A stretch of 64,000 nucleotides of DNA from Immundisolibacterales bacterium (GTDB lineage: Bacteria; Pseudomonadota; Gammaproteobacteria; HK1): positions 161,993-225,992 of the forward strand of contig JAPOPW010000023.1 in assembly GCA_026712715.1 (NCBI GenBank), read 5' to 3'. Positions 43,665-53,004 of the stretch are shown here, piece after piece; position 1 is the first letter of the stretch, and each line of letters opens with the position of its first letter. Under the pieces are notes generated by a model. The model was not told the DNA's origin and did not search any database. It saw only the letters and a program-made list of their open reading frames with translations. A program made the translations under genes and the position numbers.

Positions 43665-44942
43665 TCATGCCTTGGAACGGGCCGTGACGGGGCGAATGTA
43701 GGGCAACGCACCGTACCGCCCGGAGAGATATGAACGCTCCAGGTTCTCGACTCCGCGGCGAGGGCGAAAGTCCGTCAGCGGGAAGACCCGCGTCTCGTGG
43801 CGGGAGTTCCGTTCACAGAACCAAACCTGATCGCGCCGGAAGACGTCTTGGTTCAGGATCGAAGTGTCGTGCGTGGTGAATACGAGCTGCGCACCGTTTG
43901 AATTCGCCTCGGGGTTGTGAAAGCGATCCACGAGAAACCGCACGAGTGCCGGATGCAGGTTGTCGTGTAGTTCGTCAAACACGATGACGTGACCATTGGC
44001 GAGGGTGTCCAGCCACGGAGCGGCGAGCGCGAACATTTTCTGGGTCCCGTCGGACTCGTCATCCAGATCCAGCTCAACGGGCCTGCCGCCACTCGTGTCG
44101 TGGCTCACACGCACCTCCGGGAACTTGGCTCCGGACATATTCTCCTGTACGTGTTGTTTCAGCTCCGAAGGCAGATCTTCCGGGAGCATTTCGGGTGAGA
44201 ACTCCTTGAGGACTACGCGCACATCGCCGATCGCCAGATCGGCGGAACGAAGGAATCGCACGACCTCGGCCTTTCGATCTCCGTTGCACCACTCTACGGA
44301 GAAAAAATTGGCCCATCCGCCAACTCCAGCAATGTGAAGGTTTTCGTGGAACCAATCGAAGATGGGCTTCAACTGCTCGCTATTCAGGGTGACGGCGGTG
44401 GATAGGAGCAACGCGTTCGGGCGGGTTGCCCGCCGCCAGATCTCCTTGTCTCCCGCGAGCTTGTCGCCGAACTTGCAACTGACCGCTCCGGTCTCGGCAT
44501 CGGTGGTTCTCTCGAACCAGAACTGAATTCTCCCTCGCGGCCACGCGTAGAGCCACTCCTCCGTCACGAGGTCACGGCGCGCGGAGAATCCGTACTGAAA
44601 CCTAATGCGGTTCGTTATCGCGATCACCTCAAACGTTGTCGGCTGCCCTTTGCCTTCCGAATCGAACTGGAACGGCGCGACCGGCAGATCCTGGAGTTCG
44701 CGGTCGGACCGGGTCACGATGTGCTGCATCGCCTGAAGAGCCCGTACGAGGTTGGTCTTGCCGGCGGCGTTCGCGCCGTAGATCGCGGCGGCTCGCACGA
44801 GCGGGACGGAGCGCACGCCCTCGTTCAGCTCCGGCGTCACCAGGTGCGTCTCCCGGTGTTCCTTGCCGGGGCCGGCTACCAGGCTGAGTCGGGCCTCGTT
44901 CTTGATCGATCGGAAGTTGTCGACCGAAAACTCGACAAGCAT
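43665..44942 (-). CDS. RloA-like AAA/ABC-type ATPase, AbiLi-type defence component
   Basis: 425 residues starting MLVEFSVDNFRSIKNEARLSL, the usual RloA/OLD-like start. Walker A GANAAGKT (56-63), late DESDGTQKMFALA signature, Walker B HVIVFDELHDNLHP and a switch VFTTHDTSILNQ. Preceded by ggag and a perfect TATAAT (44945-44950 on the minus strand) in an AT-rich leader, unlike its GC-rich neighbours; the coding region itself looks AT-richer than the window average, a sign of acquisition. Partner of the RloB gene. Confidence 0.83.
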   Translation of the reverse strand: MLVEFSVDNFRSIKNEARLSLVAGPGKEHRETHLVTPELNEGVRSVPLVRAAAIYGANAAGKTNLVRALQAMQHIVTRSDRELQDLPVAPFQFDSEGKGQPTTFEVIAITNRIRFQYGFSARRDLVTEEWLYAWPRGRIQFWFERTTDAETGAVSCKFGDKLAGDKEIWRRATRPNALLLSTAVTLNSEQLKPIFDWFHENLHIAGVGGWANFFSVEWCNGDRKAEVVRFLRSADLAIGDVRVVLKEFSPEMLPEDLPSELKQHVQENMSGAKFPEVRVSHDTSGGRPVELDLDDESDGTQKMFALAAPWLDTLANGHVIVFDELHDNLHPALVRFLVDRFHNPEANSNGAQLVFTTHDTSILNQDVFRRDQVWFCERNSRHETRVFPLTDFRPRRGVENLERSYLSGRYGALPYIRPVTARSKA

Positions 44943-45234
44943 CTATTATATTCTCCGAAATTGCCAGATTCTGCGGATAATAGCAGATAAATCGGATGGA
45001 AGCTCCACTTTAAAGGCTCTTCCGGTAGTGCTTGTGCGGGCGGTGCGGCACGAGGCTCGTCGACGTCGTCCAACTTCGCCTTGTCCGTGTCGCTCGTAGC
45101 TGCGACGGGCACGTGCGCGCCCGCCTCCCGTCGAAGTATCGAGCCGACGCATCCGGAGTGAATCTCGGGCTCGTGACGGATCCTGCTCACTCCCGGCCGG
45201 GTCCCAACCGCGATCGCGTGGGACAGCGGCGTGT
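44943..45234. other. Intergenic region between the AbiL pair and the DUF169 gene
   Basis: About 290 bases. The first 60 are AT-rich and carry the AbiL promoter. At 45201-45224 the arms gtccca/tgggac flank cgcgatcgcg, a nested dyad 11 bases past the DUF169 stop that could serve as terminator. No credible gene. Confidence 0.4.
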
Positions 45235-45990
45235 TCAGGAGAGCCGCGCGAGCGATTCGCGGACGCTGGGGCGTTCGCCGGATTCGACGTCCTGCCGCCG
45301 GCGCTCGTGGAACGTCGTGAGGATCCGGTTGGCCCCGGCGAGGACGGCGATCTGCTCGCAGTACGCTTCGAGCCCGCTTCCCGGCAGCGCCCAGAGGGCC
45401 ACGTCGTCCGACATCGCGTCGAGATAGGCCCTCGCCCCGCAGCAGCCGAGGCTCAGGGCCGCGGTGCCGCGGTTGACCGCGTGCGGCACGGCCGCGCAGG
45501 CGGGGCGGCCCATCGCGGGGGCGACGGCTCCGTCTACGCGTGCGAGCGCTTCGCTCAGCACGAGCCCCTGCCGGGCGTCGACGAAGAGCAGGACCGCCTC
45601 GGGGTCGAGGGGGAACTCGCGAAGCGGTCCGTAGACCGCGTGCTTCGCCTCGCGCCCGAGCACGGGGATTTCGGCGACCTCCTCTTGGCGCACGTAGTCG
45701 AGTCCCATCATGGCCTCCAGGGCGGCTCCCAACTCCTCGGGCTGCGACGCGGGCGCCCCGGACAGGTGGTGGGTGTGGATGCCGATCGAGCAGAGCGAGT
45801 GGTGTCCGGCCGAGGTGGCGAAGGTGCGGGTGGCGGCCTCCGGCCAGAACATGCAGCCCGCGGGGACGGTGCCCTCGAACTCCGGCACGCCGTCCGGCAC
45901 GGTGTCGGGGAAGGCGATCGCGATGGGGGGAAGGGACAGCTCCAGCGCTTGCGTCAGCCGGTCTGCCTGGCCTTGGCGTTCGTGATTCAT
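45235..45990 (-). CDS. DUF169-family protein
   Basis: 251 residues from ATG 45990. DUF169 features: LSLPPIAIAFPD near the N-terminus, the Cys-containing AGCMFWPEAA, the HHSLCSIGIHTHHL Cys/His cluster and SLGCCGARAYLDAM, with GPLREFPLDPEAVLLFVDARQGL in between. The Cys pattern suggests metal or iron-sulphur binding. Function unknown; family members often sit beside C1 or metal-related genes in anaerobes. It is divergent from an MFS transporter. Confidence 0.78.
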   Translation of the reverse strand: MNHERQGQADRLTQALELSLPPIAIAFPDTVPDGVPEFEGTVPAGCMFWPEAATRTFATSAGHHSLCSIGIHTHHLSGAPASQPEELGAALEAMMGLDYVRQEEVAEIPVLGREAKHAVYGPLREFPLDPEAVLLFVDARQGLVLSEALARVDGAVAPAMGRPACAAVPHAVNRGTAALSLGCCGARAYLDAMSDDVALWALPGSGLEAYCEQIAVLAGANRILTTFHERRRQDVESGERPSVRESLARLS

Positions 45991-46327
45991 CGGGGGACGT
46001 CCATTCGGGGGGGAGGGGAGCGGGCCGGGGGTCGGTTCGGGTCGTGCGGAGTCGGCTCGCGTCCGATCGATCGACCTGCGATCGATAACCGCAATGTCGC
46101 GGTGGCCCCCGCCGCGCGTCAAGACCCCGGGTTGCGTTTCGCCGCCGTGGCGGCAATGCTGGCGGGCCCGCCCGGGCGCCGTCAATGCGACCGCCCGGGC
46201 GTTCGTCTTCGGAGGTACGGCCATCCGGAGGGTCCGCCGCGGGGTGCACCGGACAGGGATGCCGGGGGAGGGGCGCCGCCGGAAGGGGCAGGCCGGGAAC
46301 GGAACGGGGCAACGCTGGAACGGGGCA
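45991..46327. other. Divergent intergenic region, 337 bp
   Basis: Between the DUF169 gene (minus) and the MFS gene (plus). No credible gene. Contains G-rich runs at 46006-46030 and a perfect inverted repeat at 46066-46086. Further right there are only GC-rich tracts. Confidence 0.45.
46066..46086. promoter_or_regulatory. 8-bp perfect inverted repeat, candidate operator
   Basis: ATCGATCG (46066-46073) and CGATCGAT (46079-46086) around acctg. Location in the divergent space 76 bases from the DUF169 start and 242 from the MFS start suggests a regulator site. No matching regulator gene is adjacent. Confidence 0.35.
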
Positions 46328-47551
46328 ATGGATTCGCGATATCTGATCGTCTTCGGGGCCTGCCTGACCCAGTTCACGGTGATCGGACTGCTGTTCTCGT
46401 TCGGGGTCTTCTTCAGCGTCCTCGAGGTGGAGTTCGGCTGGTCGCGGACCCTGCTCTCGAGCGCGGTCGCTCTCGCCGCGCTGGTGATGGGCCTGCTCGC
46501 GGTGTTCGCGGGCCGCCTCTGCGACCGCTACGGCCCGGCGCCGGTTCTCGCCGGGGCCGGGTTGCTGTTCGGTACGGGCTTTTCGCTCATCTCGCTGGTC
46601 GGCGAGCCGTGGCAGCTCTTCGTGCTCTTCGGGCTCTTCATCGGGGTCGGCATGAGCACCCATGACGTGGCGACCCTCTCGACCATCGCGCGCTGGTTCG
46701 TTCGCCGGCGGGGGATCATGACCGGGGTCGCGAAGGTCGGCACCGCAACCGGGCAGATGACATTGCCGCCGGTGGCGGCGCTCCTCATCGGGGGCGTTGG
46801 CTGGCGCAACGCGGCCCTTGCCCTGGGAATCGCGGCAGCGGTGCTGCTGCTCGTCGCCTCCGCGTCGATGCGACGCCCGCCGCCGGATCAGGCGTCCGTG
46901 CCGTCGGCGTCCCCGGCGAGGCGCGGCGGGGGCTTTGCCGAGATCCGCCGAAGCCGCGTGTTCTGGACCCTCTGCGCGGCCCAGTTCCTGTTCTTTCCGA
47001 CCCTGATGACGGTGCCGCTCCACATCGCGGTGCACGGCATGGACCTCGGCATGACCCGGGGGGTGGCGGCGACCCTGCTCACCGTGATCGGCGGGGCGAG
47101 CATCGCCGGGCGGCTGACCGTCGGTACCTTCGCCGACCGGATCGGCGGCCGCAACGCCTACGTCCTTTGCCTCGTCCCGCTCGTGACCAGCCTGCTCATG
47201 CTGATGGTCGCGGACACCTTCGCGTTGCTCTTCGCGGTCGTCGCGCTCTACGGGTTCGGCCACGGGGGGCTCTTCACCGTGGTCTCGCCGACGGTGGCGG
47301 AGTTCTTCGGCACTCGCACGCACGGTGCGATCTACGGTGGAATCTACCTCTTCGGAACGTTCGGCGGGGCGGCCGGGCCGATCATGGCGGGCCGGGTCTT
47401 CGACGTCACCGGAAGCTACGAGTACGCCTTCGCGACGCTCGCCCTGATGGTTGCGGGGGCGCTTCTCATGATGGCGTCGCTCCCGGCGCCGCGGTCGGCC
47501 CGGATCCCGCGCTCCGGGTCCGGGGGGAGCGCACTGCCCGCCGACGGATAG
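46328..47551 (+). CDS. MFS transporter, monocarboxylate/oxalate-like
   Basis: 407 residues, twelve membrane segments. The start MDSRYLIVFGACLTQFTVIGLLFSFGVFFSVLEVEFGWSRT is characteristic of the monocarboxylate/oxalate-formate-type MFS branch, with GRLCDRYGPAPVL as the TM2-3 motif and GTFADRIGGRNAYVL in the second half. The frame is open upstream but the ATG at 46328 fits the first helix. An organic-acid substrate is likely; the oxalate genes 8 kb downstream make an oxalate/formate role worth testing but do not show it. Confidence 0.75.
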   Translation: MDSRYLIVFGACLTQFTVIGLLFSFGVFFSVLEVEFGWSRTLLSSAVALAALVMGLLAVFAGRLCDRYGPAPVLAGAGLLFGTGFSLISLVGEPWQLFVLFGLFIGVGMSTHDVATLSTIARWFVRRRGIMTGVAKVGTATGQMTLPPVAALLIGGVGWRNAALALGIAAAVLLLVASASMRRPPPDQASVPSASPARRGGGFAEIRRSRVFWTLCAAQFLFFPTLMTVPLHIAVHGMDLGMTRGVAATLLTVIGGASIAGRLTVGTFADRIGGRNAYVLCLVPLVTSLLMLMVADTFALLFAVVALYGFGHGGLFTVVSPTVAEFFGTRTHGAIYGGIYLFGTFGGAAGPIMAGRVFDVTGSYEYAFATLALMVAGALLMMASLPAPRSARIPRSGSGGSALPADG

Positions 47552-47559
47552 GCGGGGCA
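47535..47559. terminator. GC-rich dyad at the MFS/JetD junction
   Basis: TGCCCGCC (47535-47542) pairs with ggcggggca (47551-47559) with one bulge; the MFS stop codon is in the loop. It lies between convergent genes (MFS and jetD). No T run. Confidence 0.35.
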
Positions 47560-47662
47560 CCAGGGGGACGGGCGACGGGGACCGGTTGCGCCCGGGCGCC
47601 GCCCGGCGCACCTGCCGCGCCCGCCGCATACGGGCCATGAGCGCCGCCGCGGATGCTCCGGT

Positions 47663-48865
47663 TCACAGTCGCGCGAGCGCATCCTCGACCCGGCCGAACC
47701 CGATCCGCTCCTGCTCCAGGCGCACCTGCCGGCCGAGCCGGTTGTCGCGCAGGTCATCGTACAGGGCACGCTCTTCTTCGTTGAGCCTCGGCAGATACCG
47801 GTCGATCGGCGATTCCTCGGTGCCCCACAGCGGCTCGAAGGCGAGCATGGTGATCCGGTCCATCAGAAACGATTCCGCGTGGCCGAATCGTGCCCGCAAA
47901 GAGTCGAGGATGGCGAAGCCGTGGGTGTCGATGTCGCCCCAGTAGTGGAGGCGGAGATTCCCGAGCCAGCGAGCCCGGCCAAGCCTCTCCAAGCCGTAGC
48001 CCGCGCCGAAGATCACCATGGCCTCCTTCACCGGGGGGAAGGCGAGAAAATTGATCTCGTTCTCGGTGATGAACACGCGGGAAACGCCGCTTCGAAGCGC
48101 TGCGAAGCTCGCCGCATCGAGGGTGATGTCCTGGCCGTGCCCGCCGTCCTCCGGGTCGGCCGGGAGCGGGGAAAGGGCGGGATCCAGCACCCGGAAGCGG
48201 ATGCGTTCGGGCTTTTCCAGAAAGCCGTAGCGCCGGGCGAAGCCGGCGGCGCCGGTCGGTGCGCCCGCATCGATCGATTCGGGCGGCAGGGCGAGGTCGA
48301 GCAGCTCGCCGAGCACCCCCCGGTGGGCCTCCACGAACTTGCTGTGCACCCCCGGAACGTCCATCTGGCGGAGGTAGACCCCGGGGCGCGGATGGTCCTC
48401 GAGCCAGTCGACGAGGCCGAGCAGACGGTCCCAATCGCCCGCGAGCCGCAAGGCCCGAAGCGGCCGCTTCGCCACCCAGTCGAGCAGGAGGGGGCGTCGG
48501 GCACGCGTGCCGTCCACGAGTCGGCGAAATTCCGCGAGCTCGGGCTGCTTGCGGATGAGCGCGGCGGCATCTTCGCCGGTGTCCACCCACGCCTCGTGCG
48601 GCAGCGAGTTCGTGCCGGAGACTCGGTGGCGGACTTCGCGCATCGTGATGCGGACGTGGGGCGTGGACCGCAGTGCCGCGACCCACGTCCGGACCTCGTC
48701 GAAGCGATCGCGGAGCTCCTTCGAGTCCGGCCGCCGGAGGGTCAGGCGCCTCGGAAACGGCGTCTCTCCCGTCGCCAGGCCCGAGAGAAGGACGCCGCGG
48801 TCCCAGAGCCGGTGGACCTGCCGCCGGAGGTCGGCCGAAGTGGTCCACTCGGCCGGGCCGGTCAC
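47663..48865 (-). CDS. jetD: Wadjet JetD, TOPRIM nuclease subunit (DUF3322/DUF2220)
   Basis: 400 residues from a GTG at 48865 overlapping the jetC stop (GTGA). N-terminal DUF3322 part (EWTTSADLRRQVHRLWDRGVLL) and C-terminal DUF2220 TOPRIM-like domain with ITENEINFLAFP (Glu) and HYWGDIDTHGFAILD (DxD). In Wadjet systems JetD cleaves closed circular plasmid DNA that the JetABC loop extruder has gripped. Last gene of the jet operon. Confidence 0.85.
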   Translation of the reverse strand: MTGPAEWTTSADLRRQVHRLWDRGVLLSGLATGETPFPRRLTLRRPDSKELRDRFDEVRTWVAALRSTPHVRITMREVRHRVSGTNSLPHEAWVDTGEDAAALIRKQPELAEFRRLVDGTRARRPLLLDWVAKRPLRALRLAGDWDRLLGLVDWLEDHPRPGVYLRQMDVPGVHSKFVEAHRGVLGELLDLALPPESIDAGAPTGAAGFARRYGFLEKPERIRFRVLDPALSPLPADPEDGGHGQDITLDAASFAALRSGVSRVFITENEINFLAFPPVKEAMVIFGAGYGLERLGRARWLGNLRLHYWGDIDTHGFAILDSLRARFGHAESFLMDRITMLAFEPLWGTEESPIDRYLPRLNEEERALYDDLRDNRLGRQVRLEQERIGFGRVEDALARL

Positions 48866-51800
48866 CCCGTGAGCCTCGCCTTCTCCTCGCGGTATTCCTC
48901 GATGGAGAGGTTCCGCAGCCGGGAGAATCGGTCGTCCTCGATATGGACGAAACCGACGCTCGCGACGTAGGGCTCGATGACGTGAATCTTCTGGAGCGGG
49001 GTCACGATGAGGAGCTGGAGGTTGAGCGTGGAGAACAGGCGAAGACCGAATTGCGTCGACTCGTCCGAGCCGCGCCCGAAAGCCTCGTCGATGACGACGA
49101 AGCGGAACGTGCGCGAGCGCACGGTCCCCACCTCCAGGCCGAACTGGTAGGCGAGGCTCGCGGCGAGGATCGTGTAGGCGAGCTTCTCCTTCTGTCCGCC
49201 GGACTTGCCGCCCGAGTCCGAGTAGTGCTCGAAGTCGCTGTCGTCCTCGTGCCAGCGTTCGTTCGCCGCGAACACGAACCAGTTGCGCACGTCGGTGACC
49301 CGGGCGGTCCAGCGGCGGTCCTGCTCCGCCGTGCCTTCGCGCCCGCGCAACCGCTCGACGATGCCCTTCACCTGGAGGAACTTGGCCTCGGAGTACTGGG
49401 CGTCCTCGGAGCCGGTCAGCGCCCCTTCGGTGCAAGCCCGGAGCTCCGCCTGGAAGTCGCGGATGTCGGGGTCCGGCGACGGCAGCGCCTCGAGCCGGAT
49501 GTAGCGGCCCGGGTTGTAGTCGATTTGGCCGAGGGACTCGTTGATGCGGGCGATCCGGTCCTTGATCGTCTCGCGCTCGCGGGCGAGCTGCGACTGGAAG
49601 TTGGCGACCTCCCGGATGGTGTTCTCGTTCAGCAGCTCCTTGAAGCGAGCCTCGAAGCGGGGCAGGTCGTCGGACCGCAGGCGTTCGAGCATCGCACGGT
49701 ACTCGAACCCCGCCTCCACGTTCGCGTCGAACTCCGCGGTCTCGAGCGGGAACTGCTCCTTGAAGGCCATCATCGCCTGGATGATCCGGTCGCGGAGCCG
49801 CCCGAGGCGCTGGTCGCCGGCATCGATCCGCGCCTGCAGCCACTGGCGCAGATCCTGCTCCCGGTTGTCGCAGGACTCGATGGTCAACTGGTGGCGGCCG
49901 AGCGCCTCTACGCGAAGACCGGCCAACCGGGCGAAGCGGGGCTCGAGCGCGGCGAGGTCCACGACACCCAGCCGCGCCTCGGTCTCGACGCGCATCGCGT
50001 GCGCATCGCTTCGCCTCTGCTCGGTCTTCGAGCGGCGGTCCCGGTGCGCTTGCAGCGCCTCCTCGGTGGCCTCCAGCTCGGTGCGCGCCTCCTCGAGCCG
50101 GGCGTTCAACTGCCGGAGCAGATCGGAAGCCGACTCCAGGCGGCGCCGTTCATCCCCGAGCCGGGCGATCTCGGCCGCGAGCGACGCCCAGTCGAGCTCG
50201 CGGAAATCGGCGTACTCCGCGAGCTTCGACAGGGTGTCGAGGCGATCGCGGACGCCGCGTTGCGCGGCCTGCACCGCGCCGATGCGGGTTCCGACGTCAC
50301 CGAGGCGGGCCTCAAGCCGGCGCGCGTCCGACTCGAGGGCGGCGATCTTGGCCGCGTTGGTCCAGCCGAGCACGTAGCGGCCGCGGTCGTCGATGCGGTG
50401 GCGGTCGTCCTTCTCGTGGCGCTCACCCGGCGCCTTGACCTGGCCGGCCCGGGTGATGGCGCGGGCCTCGCGCCGGAACTGATCGCCGGTCGCGCAGCAC
50501 GCCACATTGAAACGGCGGGCGAGCTCATGCTCCAGCCACTCGTAGAACTCCGAGTCCGGCTTGACCGAGAGCTTGCGCACCAGCGAGTCGCGATGGAGCT
50601 CCGGCAGCTCGCGCCGCCCCGGAGCGCGGACCCGAAAGTAGACGAGCCGACCCCCGAGGTGCCTCGCATCCACCCACCCGGCCACCTGCGCGTAGGCCGC
50701 GTCCGGGACGAGCAGCGAGAGGCCGAAGCCGCGGAGCAGCCGTTCCGCCGCTCCCTCCCAGTCGCGCTCCTCCTCGCGCACCTGGATGAGCTCGCCCGCG
50801 AACGGCATGCCCGCCTCGTCGAGGCCGAGCGCCCGGCAGAGCGCGGCCCGCATGGCAATCTGGTCGGCCGGGATGTTGCTGCGGCGGGCCCTGAGGCTCT
50901 CGATCTCGGCGCTGAGCGCGGCGTGTTCCCGCTTCCCCTGCCGCAGGTCCACGCCGAGCTCGGTCACGTCGTTCTGAAGCCGGGCCTCGTCGGTTCGAAG
51001 CGCTTCGGCCTGCTCCGCGAGGCGGGCGCGTTGGTCGAGAAACGCCGCGTCGTCCTCCGACGGGGCCTCGTCCACCCCTCGAACGAGCTCCGCGTAGCGC
51101 TCGGCCCTGGCATTGCGCGCCTTGCGTTCGTCCTCGAGCCGCCGGACCTCGGCCGCCAGGCGTTCGATCCGGTCGCCGCCGTTCTCCGCGATGGCGCGCC
51201 GGAGCTCCTCCACGTCGTCGCGTTCGCGGTCCCGGCGCTCGGTGAAGCGTTCAACCTGTTTGTCCTGGCGAGTCCACTCTTCGTCGAGCCGCCCCATGCG
51301 CTCGACCAGCAGGTCGCGCTTGAGCACCGCGAAGAACGCCCGGAGGGTCTCGCGGCACTCGCGGATCTCCTCGACCTCGGCGCCGAGCGCGGCGTGGCGC
51401 TCGCAGTCGGCGACAAGCGGGTCGAGGTGCTCGATCTGGTGTCTTGCGCGGAGCACCGCTTCGTGGGCGCGGCTGAGATCGTCGAAGTGCTCGATGAGGG
51501 CCGCGATCCGGGGCGCCACGTCGAACGGCTCCAGCATGTGGCCGCGAACGAACTCGGTGAGGTTGCCCACCGATTTCATGGAGACGGTCTGATGGAAGAG
51601 ATCGAGCGCCTGCTCGTTGTCGATCCCGAAGCGGCGCCGGAACCAGGCGCCATAGGGCGGGAAGGTTCTCCAGATCTCCACCCCGGCGCCGCGCAGGCGC
51701 TTTCGTAGCTGGTTGATGTCGGTGCCGAAGCGCGCAAACTCGTGGCCGATGGACAGATCCCCCTCTGCGGCTGCGAAGAACCGCTCCGGCTGCCCTTGCG

Positions 51801-52368
51801 CGTCCGCAATCCAGAACACCTGGGCCAGGGTTACGGTCTGGTCGTAGCCCTCGTTCCGGAACACGCCGAGGATGACGGTGTAGGCGTTGTGGTCGCGCAG
51901 GGCGACGGGGCGGGCGGAGACGCTGAGGTCGCTGCGTTCGGACTTGTAGTGGCCGAGGACGTAGGAACGAAGGGTCCGCTCGCGGCTCGCGGCCCCGGCC
52001 GCCCGGTTGTAGGCCGCGCGGTGCGCCGGCACCAGCAGGGTGGTGACCGCGTCCACGAGGGTGGACTTCCCGGAGCCGATGTCGCCGGTGAGGAGGTGGT
52101 TGCGGCCGTCGAGCGCGAGGGTCCAGACCCGCCCGTCGAAGGTCCCCCAGTTGAAGACCTCCAGGCGGTGGAGGCGAAAGCCCGAGCGCGTCTCGTCCGC
52201 CACGAAGTCGAGGCGAAGGGGCTCGACGTCGTTCTTCGTCACCGCCCGCTCACTCGCCTTGTGCGGCGCGCTCGTCTTCTCCGGCGCCCTCGCCCTTGCC
52301 TTAACCTGGTCCCGCGCCCTCACTTTCACCTTCTCCCTCGCCTTCACCGCCTTCCCCGCTCCCGGCAA
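48862..52368 (-). CDS. jetC: Wadjet JetC, SMC-like ATPase
   Basis: 1168 residues. After an Arg/Lys-rich N-terminus, LHRLEVFNWGTFDGRVWTL leads to Walker A GDIGSGKST (95-103); long coiled-coil arms follow, and near the C-terminus are the signature GGKSGGQKEKLAYTILAASL and Walker B FRFVVIDEAFGRGSDES. Typical of MksB/JetC, the motor of the condensin-like complex. The first about 45 residues overlap the end of jetB (68 bases) in low-complexity sequence; translation may begin later, for example near VTKNDVEPLRL. Confidence 0.87.
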   Translation of the reverse strand: MPGAGKAVKAREKVKVRARDQVKARARAPEKTSAPHKASERAVTKNDVEPLRLDFVADETRSGFRLHRLEVFNWGTFDGRVWTLALDGRNHLLTGDIGSGKSTLVDAVTTLLVPAHRAAYNRAAGAASRERTLRSYVLGHYKSERSDLSVSARPVALRDHNAYTVILGVFRNEGYDQTVTLAQVFWIADAQGQPERFFAAAEGDLSIGHEFARFGTDINQLRKRLRGAGVEIWRTFPPYGAWFRRRFGIDNEQALDLFHQTVSMKSVGNLTEFVRGHMLEPFDVAPRIAALIEHFDDLSRAHEAVLRARHQIEHLDPLVADCERHAALGAEVEEIRECRETLRAFFAVLKRDLLVERMGRLDEEWTRQDKQVERFTERRDRERDDVEELRRAIAENGGDRIERLAAEVRRLEDERKARNARAERYAELVRGVDEAPSEDDAAFLDQRARLAEQAEALRTDEARLQNDVTELGVDLRQGKREHAALSAEIESLRARRSNIPADQIAMRAALCRALGLDEAGMPFAGELIQVREEERDWEGAAERLLRGFGLSLLVPDAAYAQVAGWVDARHLGGRLVYFRVRAPGRRELPELHRDSLVRKLSVKPDSEFYEWLEHELARRFNVACCATGDQFRREARAITRAGQVKAPGERHEKDDRHRIDDRGRYVLGWTNAAKIAALESDARRLEARLGDVGTRIGAVQAAQRGVRDRLDTLSKLAEYADFRELDWASLAAEIARLGDERRRLESASDLLRQLNARLEEARTELEATEEALQAHRDRRSKTEQRRSDAHAMRVETEARLGVVDLAALEPRFARLAGLRVEALGRHQLTIESCDNREQDLRQWLQARIDAGDQRLGRLRDRIIQAMMAFKEQFPLETAEFDANVEAGFEYRAMLERLRSDDLPRFEARFKELLNENTIREVANFQSQLARERETIKDRIARINESLGQIDYNPGRYIRLEALPSPDPDIRDFQAELRACTEGALTGSEDAQYSEAKFLQVKGIVERLRGREGTAEQDRRWTARVTDVRNWFVFAANERWHEDDSDFEHYSDSGGKSGGQKEKLAYTILAASLAYQFGLEVGTVRSRTFRFVVIDEAFGRGSDESTQFGLRLFSTLNLQLLIVTPLQKIHVIEPYVASVGFVHIEDDRFSRLRNLSIEEYREEKARLTG

Positions 52369-52993
52369 GCTCCGCCCGGTATGCGGCGAGACGGGCGTCC
52401 AGCTCGGCCAGCCAGTCGGCGTCCACGAACGCCTTGAGGATACGCCGGACCTCGAACGACGTCTGCCCTGCGCGCGAGGAGGCGTCGGACTCGGGCTTCA
52501 TGCGGCGCAGGAAGCCGAGGTCCACGATCCGGTTGAGGTGGGCGTCGATGCGCTCGACCACCCGCGCCTCGTTGGTGCTCTCGGGCAGGAACACCCGCAC
52601 CATCTCCACGACCTCGTCCCGCGAGAGCACGAGGCGGGTATCCCCGCCGCCCGCGTCGAACTCCGCGAGCTTCTTCCGCAACAGGGCGAGCAAGAGGCTC
52701 ACGTGAAAGGAGAGGGGCCGGCGCGCGACGAGACGCGGCGGCCGGACCCCCGTCTCCGGCTCCTCCTCCGCCTCGGGGCGGGAGCGCAGGAAGGCGTAGC
52801 CCTCGGCCTCGTCGAGCATGAGCTCGAGTCCGAGCACCGCCACGTAGTCGCGGACGCGGGCCTGCAACTCGACGAGGGTGCTCCAGAGCGCCGGATCGCC
52901 CTCCCGATAGAGGACCCCCTTGAGCAACGGGATGACGAGAGCAGGGAGGGGATCGGTCCGGGCGGGGGCGCCGCCGGGCGGTGCTTCGGCCAT
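52301..52993 (-). CDS. jetB: Wadjet JetB (DUF4194, kleisin-associated KITE-like subunit)
   Basis: 230 residues from the ATG at 52993, 11 bases past the jetA stop, with ggggtga as RBS. Body matches DUF4194: LVIPLLKGVLYREGDPALWSTLVELQARVRDYVAVLGLELMLDEAEGYAFLR and RLVARRPLSFHVSLLLALLRKKL. The C-terminus ends in an acidic Gly/Glu low-complexity tail (from GSGEGGEGEG on) encoded by the same repeat-like DNA that starts jetC. Confidence 0.85.
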   Translation of the reverse strand: MAEAPPGGAPARTDPLPALVIPLLKGVLYREGDPALWSTLVELQARVRDYVAVLGLELMLDEAEGYAFLRSRPEAEEEPETGVRPPRLVARRPLSFHVSLLLALLRKKLAEFDAGGGDTRLVLSRDEVVEMVRVFLPESTNEARVVERIDAHLNRIVDLGFLRRMKPESDASSRAGQTSFEVRRILKAFVDADWLAELDARLAAYRAELAGSGEGGEGEGEGESEGAGPG

Positions 52994-53004
52994 GGTCACC
53001 CCGG

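Noticed and set aside
44946..45152. A 68-codon minus-strand frame between the AbiL pair and DUF169
   Set aside because: Arg-rich, no RBS, no recognisable domain; overlaps the AT-rich AbiL promoter.
46328..47551. Firm assignment of the MFS protein as an oxalate/formate antiporter
   Set aside because: Only general similarity to the monocarboxylate/oxalate branch is visible and it is not in the oxalate operon.
48673..51708. A plus-strand frame of about 1000 codons opposite jetC
   Set aside because: Mirrors the coiled-coil codon pattern of jetC; no independent RBS or domain.
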